Source: Salinisphaera sp. UBA1666 | GTDB taxonomy: Bacteria; Pseudomonadota; Gammaproteobacteria; Nevskiales; Salinisphaeraceae | Reading direction: 5' to 3' | Assembly: GCA_002320455.1 (NCBI GenBank) | Contig: DCKU01000004.1 | Span: 1-14,519, forward strand | Length of the DNA stretch: 14,519 bases | Shown: positions 6,475-14,424 of the stretch, one piece after another | Layout: each line of letters begins with the position of its first letter | Position numbering within the stretch: position 1 is the stretch's first letter | Program-made: the position numbers and the translations under genes | The notes under the pieces: model-generated | Database searches by the model: none | What the model was told of the DNA's origin: nothing | The model's input: the letters and a program-made list of their open reading frames with translations, nothing else

Positions 6475-8142
6475 TCACATACGATCCGGAGAGGATAGGC
6501 CCAACAGGTTCAATCCGTTAGCCAGAACCTGACGGGTGGCCGCGACCAGCGTCAACCGGGCGTTTCGAAGCGCGGATTCGGCCTCGAGGAATTTCTGCGC
6601 GTTGTAATAGCTGTGAAAGCCGTCGGCCAGCTCACGCAGGAAGTGCGGAATGGCCTGCACGGCTGACTCCTCGGCCGCCGCGGCCACAGCTTCGGGGTAA
6701 CGGGCCAGCAGCGTGATCAGGCGCTGTTCGTGCTCGCTGGTCAGCTGTGACAGATCGCCGGCCTCGCGCTGCCAGGCCATACCCTGCTCGTCGGCCTGAC
6801 GGAACACCGCACAGATCCGCGCGTGGGCGTACTGGATGTAATAGACCGGGTTGTCCTCGGACTGGCTGCGGGCCAGGTCGATATCAAACGTCTGCTGCGA
6901 GTCCGGCTTGCGGGCAATCAGGAAGTAGCGCGTGGCATCACGGCCCACTTCGTCGATCAGGTCGCGCAAGGTGACATAGGAGCCGGCCCGCTTGGATAGC
7001 TTGACCTCTTCGCCGGCCCGCATGACGGTCACCATCTGGTGCAGGATATAGTCCGGCCAGCCCTTGGGAATGCCGATATCAAGGGCCTGCAGACCGGCGC
7101 GCACGCGGGCGATGGTGCCGTGGTGATCCGCCCCCTGTTCGTTAATGGCGCGAGAAAAGCCGCGCTCCCACTTGGCCCGGTGATAGGCCACGTCCGGCAC
7201 GAAATAGGTATAGCCGCCTTCGGCTTTGCGCATCACGCGGTCTTTATCGTCGCCGTAATCCGTGGTCTTGAGCCACAGCGCGCCCTCGGATTCGTAGGTA
7301 TGACCGGCTGAGACGAGGGCATCGACCGTGGCCTCGACGCGGCCTTCGGCATAGAGCGCAGATTCCAGCGCGTAGTTGTCGAAGACCACCCCGAAGGCCC
7401 GCAGGTCTTCATCCTGCTCGCGCCGCAGATAGGCCACGGCAAACTCGCGAATCGCGGCGTTATCGGCGGCGTCACCGGCCCCAGTTACCTCGCGATCGTC
7501 GGCCGTGACGGTCTCGCCGGCCAGGTAGGCCGTCGCGACGTCGGCCAGGTATTCGCCCCGATAGCCGGCCTCCGGCCAGTTGGCGTCGTCCGGCGTCAGC
7601 CCGGCACAGCGGGCCGCCACCGAGGCCGTGAGGTTATCGATCTGCGCGCCGGCGTCGTTGTAATAGAACTCGCGCGTGACGGCCCAGCCGGTGGCCTCGT
7701 AGAGCCGGGCCAGCACATCGCCCACGGCAGCCCCGCGGCCGTGGCCGACGTGGAGCGGGCCGGTCGGGTTGGCCGAGACGAACTCGATGAGCACTTTCTG
7801 GCCGGCGCCGATATCCGAGCGCCCGTAGGCGCTGCCGGCGTCCAGCACGCCGTCGATGGCCGCACGAAAGGCCGCCGGCGCAAGAAAGAAGTTGAGAAAG
7901 CCGGGCCCGGCGATTTCGATCCGTTCGATGCGTTCGTCGGCCGGCATGGCATCCACCAGCGCCTGGGCGATCTCGCGTGGATTGCGGCGAGCGGCCTTGG
8001 TGAGCTGCATGGCCAGGTTCGAGGCAAAATCGCCGTGGGCAGCGTCTTTCGTGCGCTCGACGTGCACCTCGGCCGGGATCTCGATGTCCGGCAGGGCACG
8101 GGCGGCGGCATCGGCGAGAAGGCCTTGAACGAGTGCTTTCAA
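6475..8142 (-). CDS. argS: Arginyl-tRNA synthetase
   Basis: 555 aa class I synthetase that charges tRNA-Arg with arginine, in the cytoplasm. The N-terminal additional domain specific to ArgRS (about 1-95) contains HGDFASNLAM (36-45). The HIGH motif is HVGH (131-134) in the family signature EFVSANPTGPLHVGHGRGA, and the KMSKS equivalent is KLSKR (381-385). The anticodon-binding DALR domain occupies about 430-555, starting at NPVYYIQYAHARI. The start is TTG (8140-8142): an in-frame TGA lies two codons upstream, and the next in-frame Met is 44 codons on, inside conserved sequence. No clear ribosome site is seen. The gene follows priA after 128 bases and precedes the SPOR gene by 13, on the same strand. 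Confidence 0.96.
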   Translation of the reverse strand: MKALVQGLLADAAARALPDIEIPAEVHVERTKDAAHGDFASNLAMQLTKAARRNPREIAQALVDAMPADERIERIEIAGPGFLNFFLAPAAFRAAIDGVLDAGSAYGRSDIGAGQKVLIEFVSANPTGPLHVGHGRGAAVGDVLARLYEATGWAVTREFYYNDAGAQIDNLTASVAARCAGLTPDDANWPEAGYRGEYLADVATAYLAGETVTADDREVTGAGDAADNAAIREFAVAYLRREQDEDLRAFGVVFDNYALESALYAEGRVEATVDALVSAGHTYESEGALWLKTTDYGDDKDRVMRKAEGGYTYFVPDVAYHRAKWERGFSRAINEQGADHHGTIARVRAGLQALDIGIPKGWPDYILHQMVTVMRAGEEVKLSKRAGSYVTLRDLIDEVGRDATRYFLIARKPDSQQTFDIDLARSQSEDNPVYYIQYAHARICAVFRQADEQGMAWQREAGDLSQLTSEHEQRLITLLARYPEAVAAAAEESAVQAIPHFLRELADGFHSYYNAQKFLEAESALRNARLTLVAATRQVLANGLNLLGLSSPDRM

Positions 8143-8212
8143 GTCGGATCAGATCGCGTGGGGAACAGGCCCGAAAGTCTAACGCGCACGTCGCACTCTA
8201 GCCATGTTTCAA

Positions 8213-8254
8213 CGCCGGATGAACGGCGCCCGGTGCATGCGTATGACAGCATGC
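8213..8254 (-). repeat. Two tandem inverted repeats between priA and argS
   Basis: The 128-base spacer between priA and argS holds CGCCG/CGGCG (8213-8217 with 8224-8228, 6-base loop) and GCATGC/GCATGC (8235-8240 with 8249-8254, 8-base loop). Neither is followed by a T-run on the minus strand, so they are not standard intrinsic terminators. They may affect read-through from priA or fold in the argS leader; chance is also possible. No tRNA or small gene is seen in the spacer. Confidence 0.3.
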
Positions 8255-8270
8255 CACGCGACCATACGCC

Positions 8271-10484
8271 CTAAAGCAGGTCTTGCGGGTCGACATCGAT
8301 CGACCAGCGCACGAGGCGCGCGTTAGGCAGCTCCGGCAGGGCTTGCTGCCAATGATCGAGCACCGGATGCAGCAGGGCCCGGCGGGCGGCATGTATTAAA
8401 AGCTGGGCGCGAAAACGCCCCGCGCGGCGGGCCATGGGGGCGGGCACCGGGCCCCAGCAGGCGAGCGCCTCGCCCTGAGGTACGAGCCGGGCGGCCGCAG
8501 CCAGGAATTCGTGCGGCGGCTCATTGTCCAGCGCTTCGGCCCGTAACAGGGCCAGATGGCCGTACGGTGGCAAAGCTGTGGACTCGCGTTCGGCCAGAGC
8601 GGCCTCGGCGAAGCCGTCATAGCCCTGGGTCAGCAGGCGCTGGAGGAGCGGATGCTCGGGGTTGCGTGTCTGTAGCCAAACTTCTCCCGGGCGCTCGGCA
8701 CGTCCGGCCCGGCCGGCTACCTGGGTGACGATTTGAGCCATATGCTCGGTGGCCCGAAAATCGGCCGAGAACAATCCGCCGTCCACGTCCAGCACGCCGA
8801 CACAGGTCAGACGGGCGAAGTCGTGGCCCTTGGCCAGCATCTGGGTGCCGACCAAGAGCTGGGTGGTGCCGGCCGCAGCATCGGCCAGTTGGGCTTCGAG
8901 CCGGCCCTTGCGGGCCATGGCGTCACGATCGAAGCGGGCGATGGCCACGTCGGGAAAATGACTGCGCAGAGCGCCGGCCACCCGCTGGGTGCCCGCGCCG
9001 AGGGCCACCAGCGTCTGGCTGCCGCAGGCCTCGCAGGCGGCCGGTGCGCCGTGGGCCGCCCCGCAGTGGTGACAGATCAGGCGCGTGGCCCCGGCGTGGG
9101 CGGTCATCGGGGCATCACAGCGTTCACACGGGGCGATCCAGCCACAATCGTGACAGGCCAGCGCCGGCGAAAAGCCGCGCCGGTTGATGAAGATCATGAC
9201 TTGGTTGCCGGCCTCTAGATGCGGGCGTATGCGCTCGATTAACGGCTGCGACAGGCCGCCGTCCAGGGGGCGCGAGCGAATATCGATGACTTTGATGCGC
9301 GGCAGCGCGGCGCCGGTGGCCCGGCGTGCTAGGCGCACATGCGCAAAGCGGGCCTGGCGCGCGTTGTGCAGGGTTTCCAGCGCGGGCGTGGCCGAGCCGA
9401 GAATGACCGGAATACCGGCATCGTGGGCGCGCTTGGTGGCTACGTCGCGGGCGTGATAGCGCAGACCGTCGCCCTGCTTGTACGAGCCGTCGTGCTCTTC
9501 GTCGATGATGATCAGGCCCAGCCGTGGCATGGGGGTGAAGATCGCCGAGCGGGTGCCGATGACGATATCGGCCTCGCCTTGGGCGGCGGCCCGCCAGACC
9601 GCGGCACGCTCGCCGTCGGAGCGGGCCGAGTGCAACACGCCGATGGCTACAGCAAAACGGGCCCGGATTCGCGCGATAAGCTGGGGGGTCAGCCCGATTT
9701 CCGGAGCTAGAAACAGACACTGCTGCCCGGCGTCCAGCGCATCCGCCATGCGCTGGAGATAAAGCTCGGTCTTGCCCGAGCCGGTCACGCCTTCGACCAA
9801 TGCCGGGGCAAAACCTTTGGCCGCGCGGAGTTCGGCCAACGCCCGGGACTGGTCGTCGGTCAGTGTGAGCGGCGTGCCGGCCTGGCCGTATTCCAGCCCG
9901 CCCGGCAGGTCGACGGCCTCGATCAGGCCGCGCTCGGCCAGGGCTGTCAGCGGTCGCGTGGCGGTTGGAAAACGCGCCAGCAGGGTGCCGTGGGCCACGG
10001 CCTGGCCGGCTTCGACCAGCGCAGCATAAATCTCTCGCTGGCGCGGCGCGCGGGCCAGATCCGTAGCGGGGGCGTCGGCCGTGGTGATCGCCTGCCAGCC
10101 GCGATGCCGGGTATCAATATTGGCCTTGTCAGCGCGTCTAAGAGCCGCTGGCAGGGCCGTGGCAATCGTCTCTCCGATGGGGTGGTGGTAATAACGCGCG
10201 GTCCAGCGCAGCAGCCGCAGGCTTGGCTCATCAAATAACGGTGACTCATCCAGGCAGCGCTCGATGGGCCGCAGCCGCGAGCGCTCGATAGCCGGGCTGA
10301 CATCGCAGGCCGTGATGACGCCCACCAGCGGCCGCCGGCCGAAGCGCAGCAGAACCCGTACGCCTACTGCCGCCGGCGCATCGCCGGGCACCAGATAATC
10401 GAACAGCCCCGGCAGCGGTACAGGCACCGCAATGCGCACCACACGGCCGGCGCTGCGATCAACGGGTGAATCGACTAGGGACAA
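8271..10484 (-). CDS. priA: Primosomal replication restart helicase PriA
   Basis: 737 aa from the first possible start (about 723 from the likelier one; E. coli 732). PriA recognises abandoned forks and D-loops and reloads the replicative helicase with PriB or PriC and DnaT. The N-terminal 3'-DNA-binding domain begins at VRIAVPVPLPGLFDYLVPG (16-34). Helicase motifs: Walker A GVTGSGKT (232-239), DEEH box (328-331), LGSATP (362-367) and QVAGRAGR (588-595). Eight cysteines (444, 447, 453, 456, 471, 474, 484, 487) form the two zinc sites PriA inserts in its helicase core; all are present. The start is uncertain. The longest frame uses TTG (10482-10484), but two adjacent GTG codons (10440-10442 and 10437-10439) fit the usual N-terminus better; none has a clear ribosome site. 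A consensus DnaA box lies 4 bases upstream of the TTG. argS follows on the same strand, as in Pseudomonas. Confidence 0.95.
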   Translation of the reverse strand: MSLVDSPVDRSAGRVVRIAVPVPLPGLFDYLVPGDAPAAVGVRVLLRFGRRPLVGVITACDVSPAIERSRLRPIERCLDESPLFDEPSLRLLRWTARYYHHPIGETIATALPAALRRADKANIDTRHRGWQAITTADAPATDLARAPRQREIYAALVEAGQAVAHGTLLARFPTATRPLTALAERGLIEAVDLPGGLEYGQAGTPLTLTDDQSRALAELRAAKGFAPALVEGVTGSGKTELYLQRMADALDAGQQCLFLAPEIGLTPQLIARIRARFAVAIGVLHSARSDGERAAVWRAAAQGEADIVIGTRSAIFTPMPRLGLIIIDEEHDGSYKQGDGLRYHARDVATKRAHDAGIPVILGSATPALETLHNARQARFAHVRLARRATGAALPRIKVIDIRSRPLDGGLSQPLIERIRPHLEAGNQVMIFINRRGFSPALACHDCGWIAPCERCDAPMTAHAGATRLICHHCGAAHGAPAACEACGSQTLVALGAGTQRVAGALRSHFPDVAIARFDRDAMARKGRLEAQLADAAAGTTQLLVGTQMLAKGHDFARLTCVGVLDVDGGLFSADFRATEHMAQIVTQVAGRAGRAERPGEVWLQTRNPEHPLLQRLLTQGYDGFAEAALAERESTALPPYGHLALLRAEALDNEPPHEFLAAAARLVPQGEALACWGPVPAPMARRAGRFRAQLLIHAARRALLHPVLDHWQQALPELPNARLVRWSIDVDPQDLL

Positions 10485-10487
10485 AAC

Positions 10488-10496
10488 TGTGGATAA
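10488..10496 (-). promoter_or_regulatory. Consensus DnaA box (TTATCCACA) just before priA
   Basis: The minus strand reads TTATCCACA, identical to the high-affinity E. coli DnaA box. It lies 4 bases upstream of the TTG that could start priA and within about 45 bases of the alternative GTG starts, so bound DnaA could affect priA transcription. Confidence 0.6.
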
Positions 10497-10551
10497 CTTG
10501 GTGGAACGTTTTGGGACGAGACCGTCATAGTGCTGTTCTACCGGTTATCGG

Positions 10552-10584
10552 TTTCTGTAAGAAAAAATAAATAGCCATTAAAAA
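10552..10584. other. AT-rich segment between two DnaA boxes
   Basis: 27 of these 33 bases are A or T, in a window that is otherwise strongly GC-rich. It sits between DnaA boxes at 10488-10496 and 10633-10641. It could be an easily melted element or the priA promoter, though I find no well-spaced -35/-10 pair on the minus strand. The rest of the 10485-10707 spacer shows no gene. Confidence 0.45.
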
Positions 10585-10632
10585 CAGTACGTTAGGTTGA
10601 TATTCGCGCTCGATTCTTATGACGAGCCAGGC

Positions 10633-10641
10633 TGTGAATAA
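10633..10641 (-). promoter_or_regulatory. Second DnaA box (TTATTCACA) within an inverted repeat
   Basis: The minus strand reads TTATTCACA, which fits TTATNCACA exactly and has the same orientation as the box at 10488-10496, 145 bases away. It is embedded in a perfect 6-bp inverted repeat (10630-10646, GGCTGT/ACAGCC with a 5-base loop). A weaker site, TGTGGAAAT at 10654-10662, matches seven of nine positions. Confidence 0.5.
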
Positions 10642-10707
10642 CAGCCGACGTGATGTGGAAATCTCGCTTTTTTCACCGTAGAACAGAGGTTTGGCCGAGC
10701 ACTCGAA

Positions 10708-11301
10708 TCACAGGCCGCGATGGATTGCATGACGGAGCTCATCGGCAATCATAAGACTCAACCCCCAGAGTCGTGTTTGGCCCGCGCAGTCGTAACAGGG
10801 CAGGTCCAGGTTGAGGCCGTAGCGCCGATAACGCGTGGTGCCGCGCTGGCTTGGCTCGTCCAGCCAGGCCAGCGTGATCCACTGCCAGTCCGCCACTTCG
10901 TGATTGGGTATTAGTGTCTGTTCGGGCTCGGGCCAGCGATAGACGAACGGCGAGAGAATGAGCGGTGCGCGTCGACGATGATCCAGCGTGCGGATATCCG
11001 ACAGGCGGGTGATGCCATCGGCCGGGCGCAGGGTCAGGCCGAGCTCTTCGGCGGTCTCTCGAATAGCGGCCCGCGAGCCGCTTCTCCCATCGGCCGTTTC
11101 GAGACGGCCGCCGGGAAATCCGAGATGCCCCGACCAGGGATCCCCGTCGCGCTGGGCGCGCTCGATAACGAGCATTTGCGCGCCCTGATCGGATTCGCGG
11201 AGCACTAGGGCGACCGCGGCCCGCTTTAACAGTCGCCGCGCTGGATGACGCCGCCCGCGATGCTGCGACAGCGCTCGAATGATCGGAGCCAGTTCATGCA
11301 T
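10708..11301 (-). CDS. Nudix hydrolase, probable CoA pyrophosphatase (NudL/YeaB-like)
   Basis: 197 aa, close to E. coli NudL/YeaB (192). Nudix enzymes cut nucleoside diphosphates linked to another moiety; this subgroup splits CoA and its derivatives into 3',5'-ADP and phosphopantetheine. The segment PWSGHLGFPGGRLE (55-68) corresponds to the subgroup motif around GQVAFPGG before the Nudix helix, and RETAEELGL (81-89) is the catalytic helix with the metal-binding Glu85 and Glu86. The box is stretched: 15 residues separate the last Gly of FPGG from the Arg, against 13 in the classic spacing, and Asp71 stands where Glu is usual. The subgroup normally varies here, so activity is plausible. The ATG at 11301 lacks a clear ribosome site. 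The gene stands between the pnt terminator and the DnaA-box spacer, with no obvious terminator. Another Nudix substrate is possible. Confidence 0.82.
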   Translation of the reverse strand: MHELAPIIRALSQHRGRRHPARRLLKRAAVALVLRESDQGAQMLVIERAQRDGDPWSGHLGFPGGRLETADGRSGSRAAIRETAEELGLTLRPADGITRLSDIRTLDHRRRAPLILSPFVYRWPEPEQTLIPNHEVADWQWITLAWLDEPSQRGTTRYRRYGLNLDLPCYDCAGQTRLWGLSLMIADELRHAIHRGL

Positions 11302-11356
11302 GTGTTTAGTCTAGCGCGATCGTCGTGATCGTCTTGGACGCGCACCCCACGGACAC

Positions 11357-11383
11357 AAAAAAGCCGCCCCGAAGGACGGCTTT
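11357..11383 (-). terminator. Intrinsic terminator of the pntA-pntAB-pntB operon
   Basis: A 7-bp stem AAAGCCG/CGGCTTT (11360-11366 with 11377-11383) continues, after one mismatch, into two further GC pairs around a CGAA tetraloop. On the minus strand it leads into a run of six T (11357-11362). It lies 20 bases past the pntB stop; the plus-strand side has only three T. Confidence 0.88.
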
Positions 11384-11403
11384 GCATACGGCTAACGGCC
11401 GGA

Positions 11404-12801
11404 CTAGATCTGCTTCAGGCCGCTAGTGAGATCGGCACAAACCTGCTTGGCGTCGCCGAATACCATGCGCGTGTTGTCACCGAAGAACAGCGCGTTCTGC
11501 ACGCCCGAGAAGCCGGTGCCCTTGCCACGCTTGATGACATAGACTTCTTGTGCGGCATCGACGTTGAGGATGGGCATGCCATAGATCGGGCTGCCTTCAT
11601 CATCCTTGGCCGCCGGGTTGACCACGTCGTTGGCGCCGATGACCAGGGCCGCGTCCGCGTTCGGGAACTCGGGGTTGATCTCTTCCAGGTCGTAGATCAT
11701 GTCGTAGGGCACGCCGGCCTCCGCCAGCAGCACGTTCATATGCCCGGGCATGCGACCGGCCACCGGGTGAATCGCAAACTTAACGTCCACGCCGTGATCT
11801 TTCTGCAGGGCCTGCACGAACTCCCAGAGCTTGTGCTGTGCCTGGGCCACGGCCAGACCGTAACCGGGCACGATGATCAGGCTGTCTGCGTAGGCCATGG
11901 AGGCCGCGGCGTCGAAGCCTTCGACCGACTTCATCTCGCCTTCCGGGCCGCTGGCTTCCGAGCCGTCGTCTACGCCGAAGCCGGCGAACAACACGTTGGA
12001 AATCGAGCGGTTCATGCCGGTGGCCATCAGCCAGGTCAGCAAAGAGCCGGCTGCACCGACGACCATGCCGGCGATGATCATGGCCGGGTTGTCGATGACA
12101 TAGCCCTCGAACGCCACCGCCAGGCCGGTGAAGGCGTTGTACATGGAGATGACCACCGGCATATCGGCGCCGCCGATCGGGATGGTCAGCAGCACGCCGA
12201 AGACCAGGCTCGCCAGGAAGAACAGCGTGACCAGGAACGGCGCGCCGTCGTCGGCGCCGCAGATCGCCCAGCCCAGAATGACGATCAGCACGGCCAGAGC
12301 GCCGTTGATGATCTGCTGGCCGGGGATGCGCATGCTCTTGTCGAGCTTGCCTTCGAGTTTGGCCCAGGCGATCAGCGAGCCGGAGAACGACACGCCGCCG
12401 ATCAGGGCGCCGACCACGGCCATCAGGATCAGAATTAGGCCGTGTTCGAAGGCCGCGTGCGAATACATCTCGACCAGGGCAATAGCTGCGGCCGCGCCGC
12501 CGCCCATGCCGTTATACAGCGCCACCATCTGCGGCATGGCCGTCATCTCGACGGTCTTGCCCGATTTGTAGGCCGCGCCGCCGCCGATGCCGATGGCGAT
12601 CAGCATGAGCAGGTAGTGCCAGAAGCCGCCTTCGATATGCGGGTGGAAGAAGGTGAAAACGACGGCCACCAGCATGCCGATGCCGGCAATCTTGATGCCT
12701 TTCTTGGCCGTGCGCGGCGAGCCCATCTGCTTAAGGCCGTAGATGAACAGAACGGCGGCCACGAAATAGCTCGCGTTGACGATGAAATCCCAGAAACTCA
12801 T
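11404..12801 (-). CDS. pntB: NAD(P) transhydrogenase subunit beta
   Basis: 465 aa (E. coli PntB 462), an inner-membrane subunit of proton-translocating transhydrogenase, which drives NADH + NADP+ to NAD+ + NADPH with the proton gradient. About nine membrane helices fill residues 1-270 (the conserved ALYNGMGGGAAA loop is 94-105). The NADP(H)-binding domain III follows at about 290-465, with VPGYGLAVAQAQ (311-322), AIHPVAGRMPGHMNVLLAEA (343-362), GANDVVNPAA (389-398), KRGKGTGFSGVQNALFFGDN (424-443) and GDAK (449-452). All nucleotide-binding loops are present. AGGGG lies 9 bases before the ATG. It is the last gene of the operon, 44 bases after pntAB, and is followed by an intrinsic terminator. 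Confidence 0.97.
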   Translation of the reverse strand: MSFWDFIVNASYFVAAVLFIYGLKQMGSPRTAKKGIKIAGIGMLVAVVFTFFHPHIEGGFWHYLLMLIAIGIGGGAAYKSGKTVEMTAMPQMVALYNGMGGGAAAAIALVEMYSHAAFEHGLILILMAVVGALIGGVSFSGSLIAWAKLEGKLDKSMRIPGQQIINGALAVLIVILGWAICGADDGAPFLVTLFFLASLVFGVLLTIPIGGADMPVVISMYNAFTGLAVAFEGYVIDNPAMIIAGMVVGAAGSLLTWLMATGMNRSISNVLFAGFGVDDGSEASGPEGEMKSVEGFDAAASMAYADSLIIVPGYGLAVAQAQHKLWEFVQALQKDHGVDVKFAIHPVAGRMPGHMNVLLAEAGVPYDMIYDLEEINPEFPNADAALVIGANDVVNPAAKDDEGSPIYGMPILNVDAAQEVYVIKRGKGTGFSGVQNALFFGDNTRMVFGDAKQVCADLTSGLKQI

Positions 12802-12845
12802 GTGCGGGGTCCCCTAGTAATCGTTATAGCGCGGTGCGCGGTGGA

Positions 12846-13130
12846 TCAGTCCTTGGAGGACTTGAACATCTCGAGCATGCGCTCGGTCACGACGTAGCCG
12901 CCGACCGCGTTGCCAGCCGCCAGAATCGTGCCGACGAAGCCGATCAGCGTTTCCCAGAAGCCATCGGCGTTGCCAAGTGCGACCATGGCGCCAACGAGCA
13001 CGATGCCGTGCACGAAGTTGGAGCCCGACATGAGCGGGGTATGCAGGATGGTCGGCACCCGACCGATGATCTCGTAGCCGGTAAAGGCCGCGAGCATGAA
13101 GATATAGAGTGCGACAAAGCCGGTAATCAT
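12846..13130 (-). CDS. pntAB: NAD(P) transhydrogenase subunit alpha part 2 (membrane domain)
   Basis: 94 aa, about three membrane helices. It corresponds to the C-terminal membrane part of E. coli PntA and joins with PntB to form the proton channel. The conserved loop VPTILHTPLMSGSN (25-38) and the end GGYVVTERML (77-86) identify it. A strong ribosome site, AAGGGAG (13139-13145), lies 8 bases before the ATG. As a separate gene it shows the three-subunit transhydrogenase layout known from Rhodospirillum rubrum and many Proteobacteria, unlike the two-subunit E. coli enzyme. The spacing is 39 bases after pntA and 44 before pntB. Confidence 0.95.
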   Translation of the reverse strand: MITGFVALYIFMLAAFTGYEIIGRVPTILHTPLMSGSNFVHGIVLVGAMVALGNADGFWETLIGFVGTILAAGNAVGGYVVTERMLEMFKSSKD

Positions 13131-13169
13131 GAGGTTATCTCCCTTAAAAATCGCTGCGCGGTGGGGGCC

Positions 13170-14339
13170 TTAGGCACTGTCCAGCGCTTTCTTGACCGAT
13201 TCGTTGACGAGCTCGCCGTCGCGCGTGAGTACCGACTTGGCCAGGATCTCGTCGTCCCAGTTGAAATCGATCTTGTAGGTCTTCTCGCCCGGCTTGGCCT
13301 CTTCCTGGCCTTCTTCTTCCACCACGAACAGCTGGAGGAAGTTGAACAGGTTTTGGGCGTACATCTCGCTGGCGTGTTCGGCCAGCAGCGCCGGCACGTT
13401 CGAGGGCCCGATGATGGTCACCGCGCCATGGGTCACGGTCTCATCCGGCTGGGTCAGCTCGCAGTTGCCGCCGCCCGACGCGCCCAGGTCGATGAGCACC
13501 GCGCCGGGCTTCATGCCCTCAACCATGGCCTTGGACACGATCTTGGGCGCCGGCTTGCCGGGCACCGCCGCGGTGGTGATCACGGCATCGGCATCGGCCA
13601 TGTTCTTGGCCAGCATATCCTGCTGCTTCTGCTTCTCTTCGTCGGTCAGTTCACGGGCATAACCGCCGTCGCCCTCGGCCTTGACGCCTTCGGCGACGAG
13701 GAACTCGGCGCCCAGCGACTCGACCTGTTCTTTCGTGTCGGTACGGACATCGTAGCCATAGACCTTGGCACCCAGGCGCCCGGCGGTCGCGATAGCCTGC
13801 AGGCCGGCCACGCCGGCGCCGATCACAAGCACCTTGGCCGGGCGGATGGTACCGGCGGCCGTGGTCAGCATGGGCAGAAAGCGCTCCAGCGAGTCCGCGG
13901 CCATCAGCGCGGCCTTGTAGCCCGCCGCAGCGGCCTGGGAAGACAAGGCGTCCATGGACTGGGCGCGGGTGATGCGTGGAATCAGCTCCATGGCGAAGCA
14001 GGTCACCTGCTGTTTCTTGAGCGCTTCCACGACGTCCGGGTTGTTATGTCCCTGGACGAAGCTGATCAGTACCGAACCCTGCTTCATCCGGGCGATGTCG
14101 TCCGGGGCAGGCGCGTTGACGGCCAGCACGATGTCGCGACCGTAAAGGTCCGCGGTGTCGTCGGAAAAAGACACATCGTCTTCGAATGCGTCGTCGGGAA
14201 TACGGCTGGCCTCGCCGGCGCCCTTGGCGATCAGCAGATCGACGTCGAGCTTGGTCAGCTTCTTGGCGACCTTGGGCACCATGGCAACGCGTTTTTCCCC
14301 GGCGGCCGTCTCCTTCGCGACAGAGATCGATACGGTCAT
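13170..14339 (-). CDS. pntA: NAD(P) transhydrogenase subunit alpha part 1 (NAD-binding domain I)
   Basis: 389 aa soluble subunit that binds NAD(H) and passes hydride to PntB domain III at the cytoplasmic face. The N-terminal half is the alanine-dehydrogenase/PNT N domain, with KETAAGEKRVAMVP (9-22) and the signature RITRAQSMDALSSQA (122-136). The Rossmann motif is VIGAGVAGLQA (172-182), with YDVR (196-199), whose Asp197 selects NAD over NADP. The tail (about 330-389) is acidic, and the protein ends before the membrane helices, which are encoded by the next gene. The Arg-Gln-Asp type contact loop is consistent with transhydrogenase; alanine dehydrogenase is excluded by the pnt neighbours and the length. 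ATG 14339 (MTVSISVAKE) is chosen because the family starts here and GAGAAG lies 4 bases upstream; the frame stays open for 31 more codons without family resemblance. It is the first gene of the operon, behind a structured leader. Confidence 0.96.
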   Translation of the reverse strand: MTVSISVAKETAAGEKRVAMVPKVAKKLTKLDVDLLIAKGAGEASRIPDDAFEDDVSFSDDTADLYGRDIVLAVNAPAPDDIARMKQGSVLISFVQGHNNPDVVEALKKQQVTCFAMELIPRITRAQSMDALSSQAAAAGYKAALMAADSLERFLPMLTTAAGTIRPAKVLVIGAGVAGLQAIATAGRLGAKVYGYDVRTDTKEQVESLGAEFLVAEGVKAEGDGGYARELTDEEKQKQQDMLAKNMADADAVITTAAVPGKPAPKIVSKAMVEGMKPGAVLIDLGASGGGNCELTQPDETVTHGAVTIIGPSNVPALLAEHASEMYAQNLFNFLQLFVVEEEGQEEAKPGEKTYKIDFNWDDEILAKSVLTRDGELVNESVKKALDSA

Positions 14340-14363
14340 AATTCTTCTCGGCGGAATGGAACG

Positions 14364-14424
14364 AAAAAGCACCGATACCTGTGCGCACCTGACGCGAATC
14401 AGGCGCGATCCCCCGGTATCGGCG
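14364..14424 (-). promoter_or_regulatory. Hairpin and U-tract in the pntA leader, attenuator-like
   Basis: On the pntA transcript, CCGATACC pairs with GGTATCGG (14415-14422 with 14372-14379, perfect 8 bp), extended by a G-U and a C-G pair. The 35-base interior holds a nested hairpin, CCTGA/TCAGG (14399-14403 with 14388-14392). The outer stem is followed by C and five U (14364-14368), ending 24 bases before the pntA ATG. This is the shape of an intrinsic terminator with a large head. It could make pnt expression conditional, but no known riboswitch class is recognised. Confidence 0.4.

Noticed and set aside
10485..10707. Calling this spacer the chromosomal origin (oriC)
   Set aside because: Only two perfect DnaA boxes and a short AT-rich stretch are present, without dnaA, mnmG, rnpA or gyrB nearby; kept as a DnaA-binding candidate only.
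11548..12438. 296-codon open frame antisense to pntB
   Set aside because: Its translation is His/Asp/Gly/Gln-rich and unlike any family I know, and it mirrors the codon pattern of pntB.
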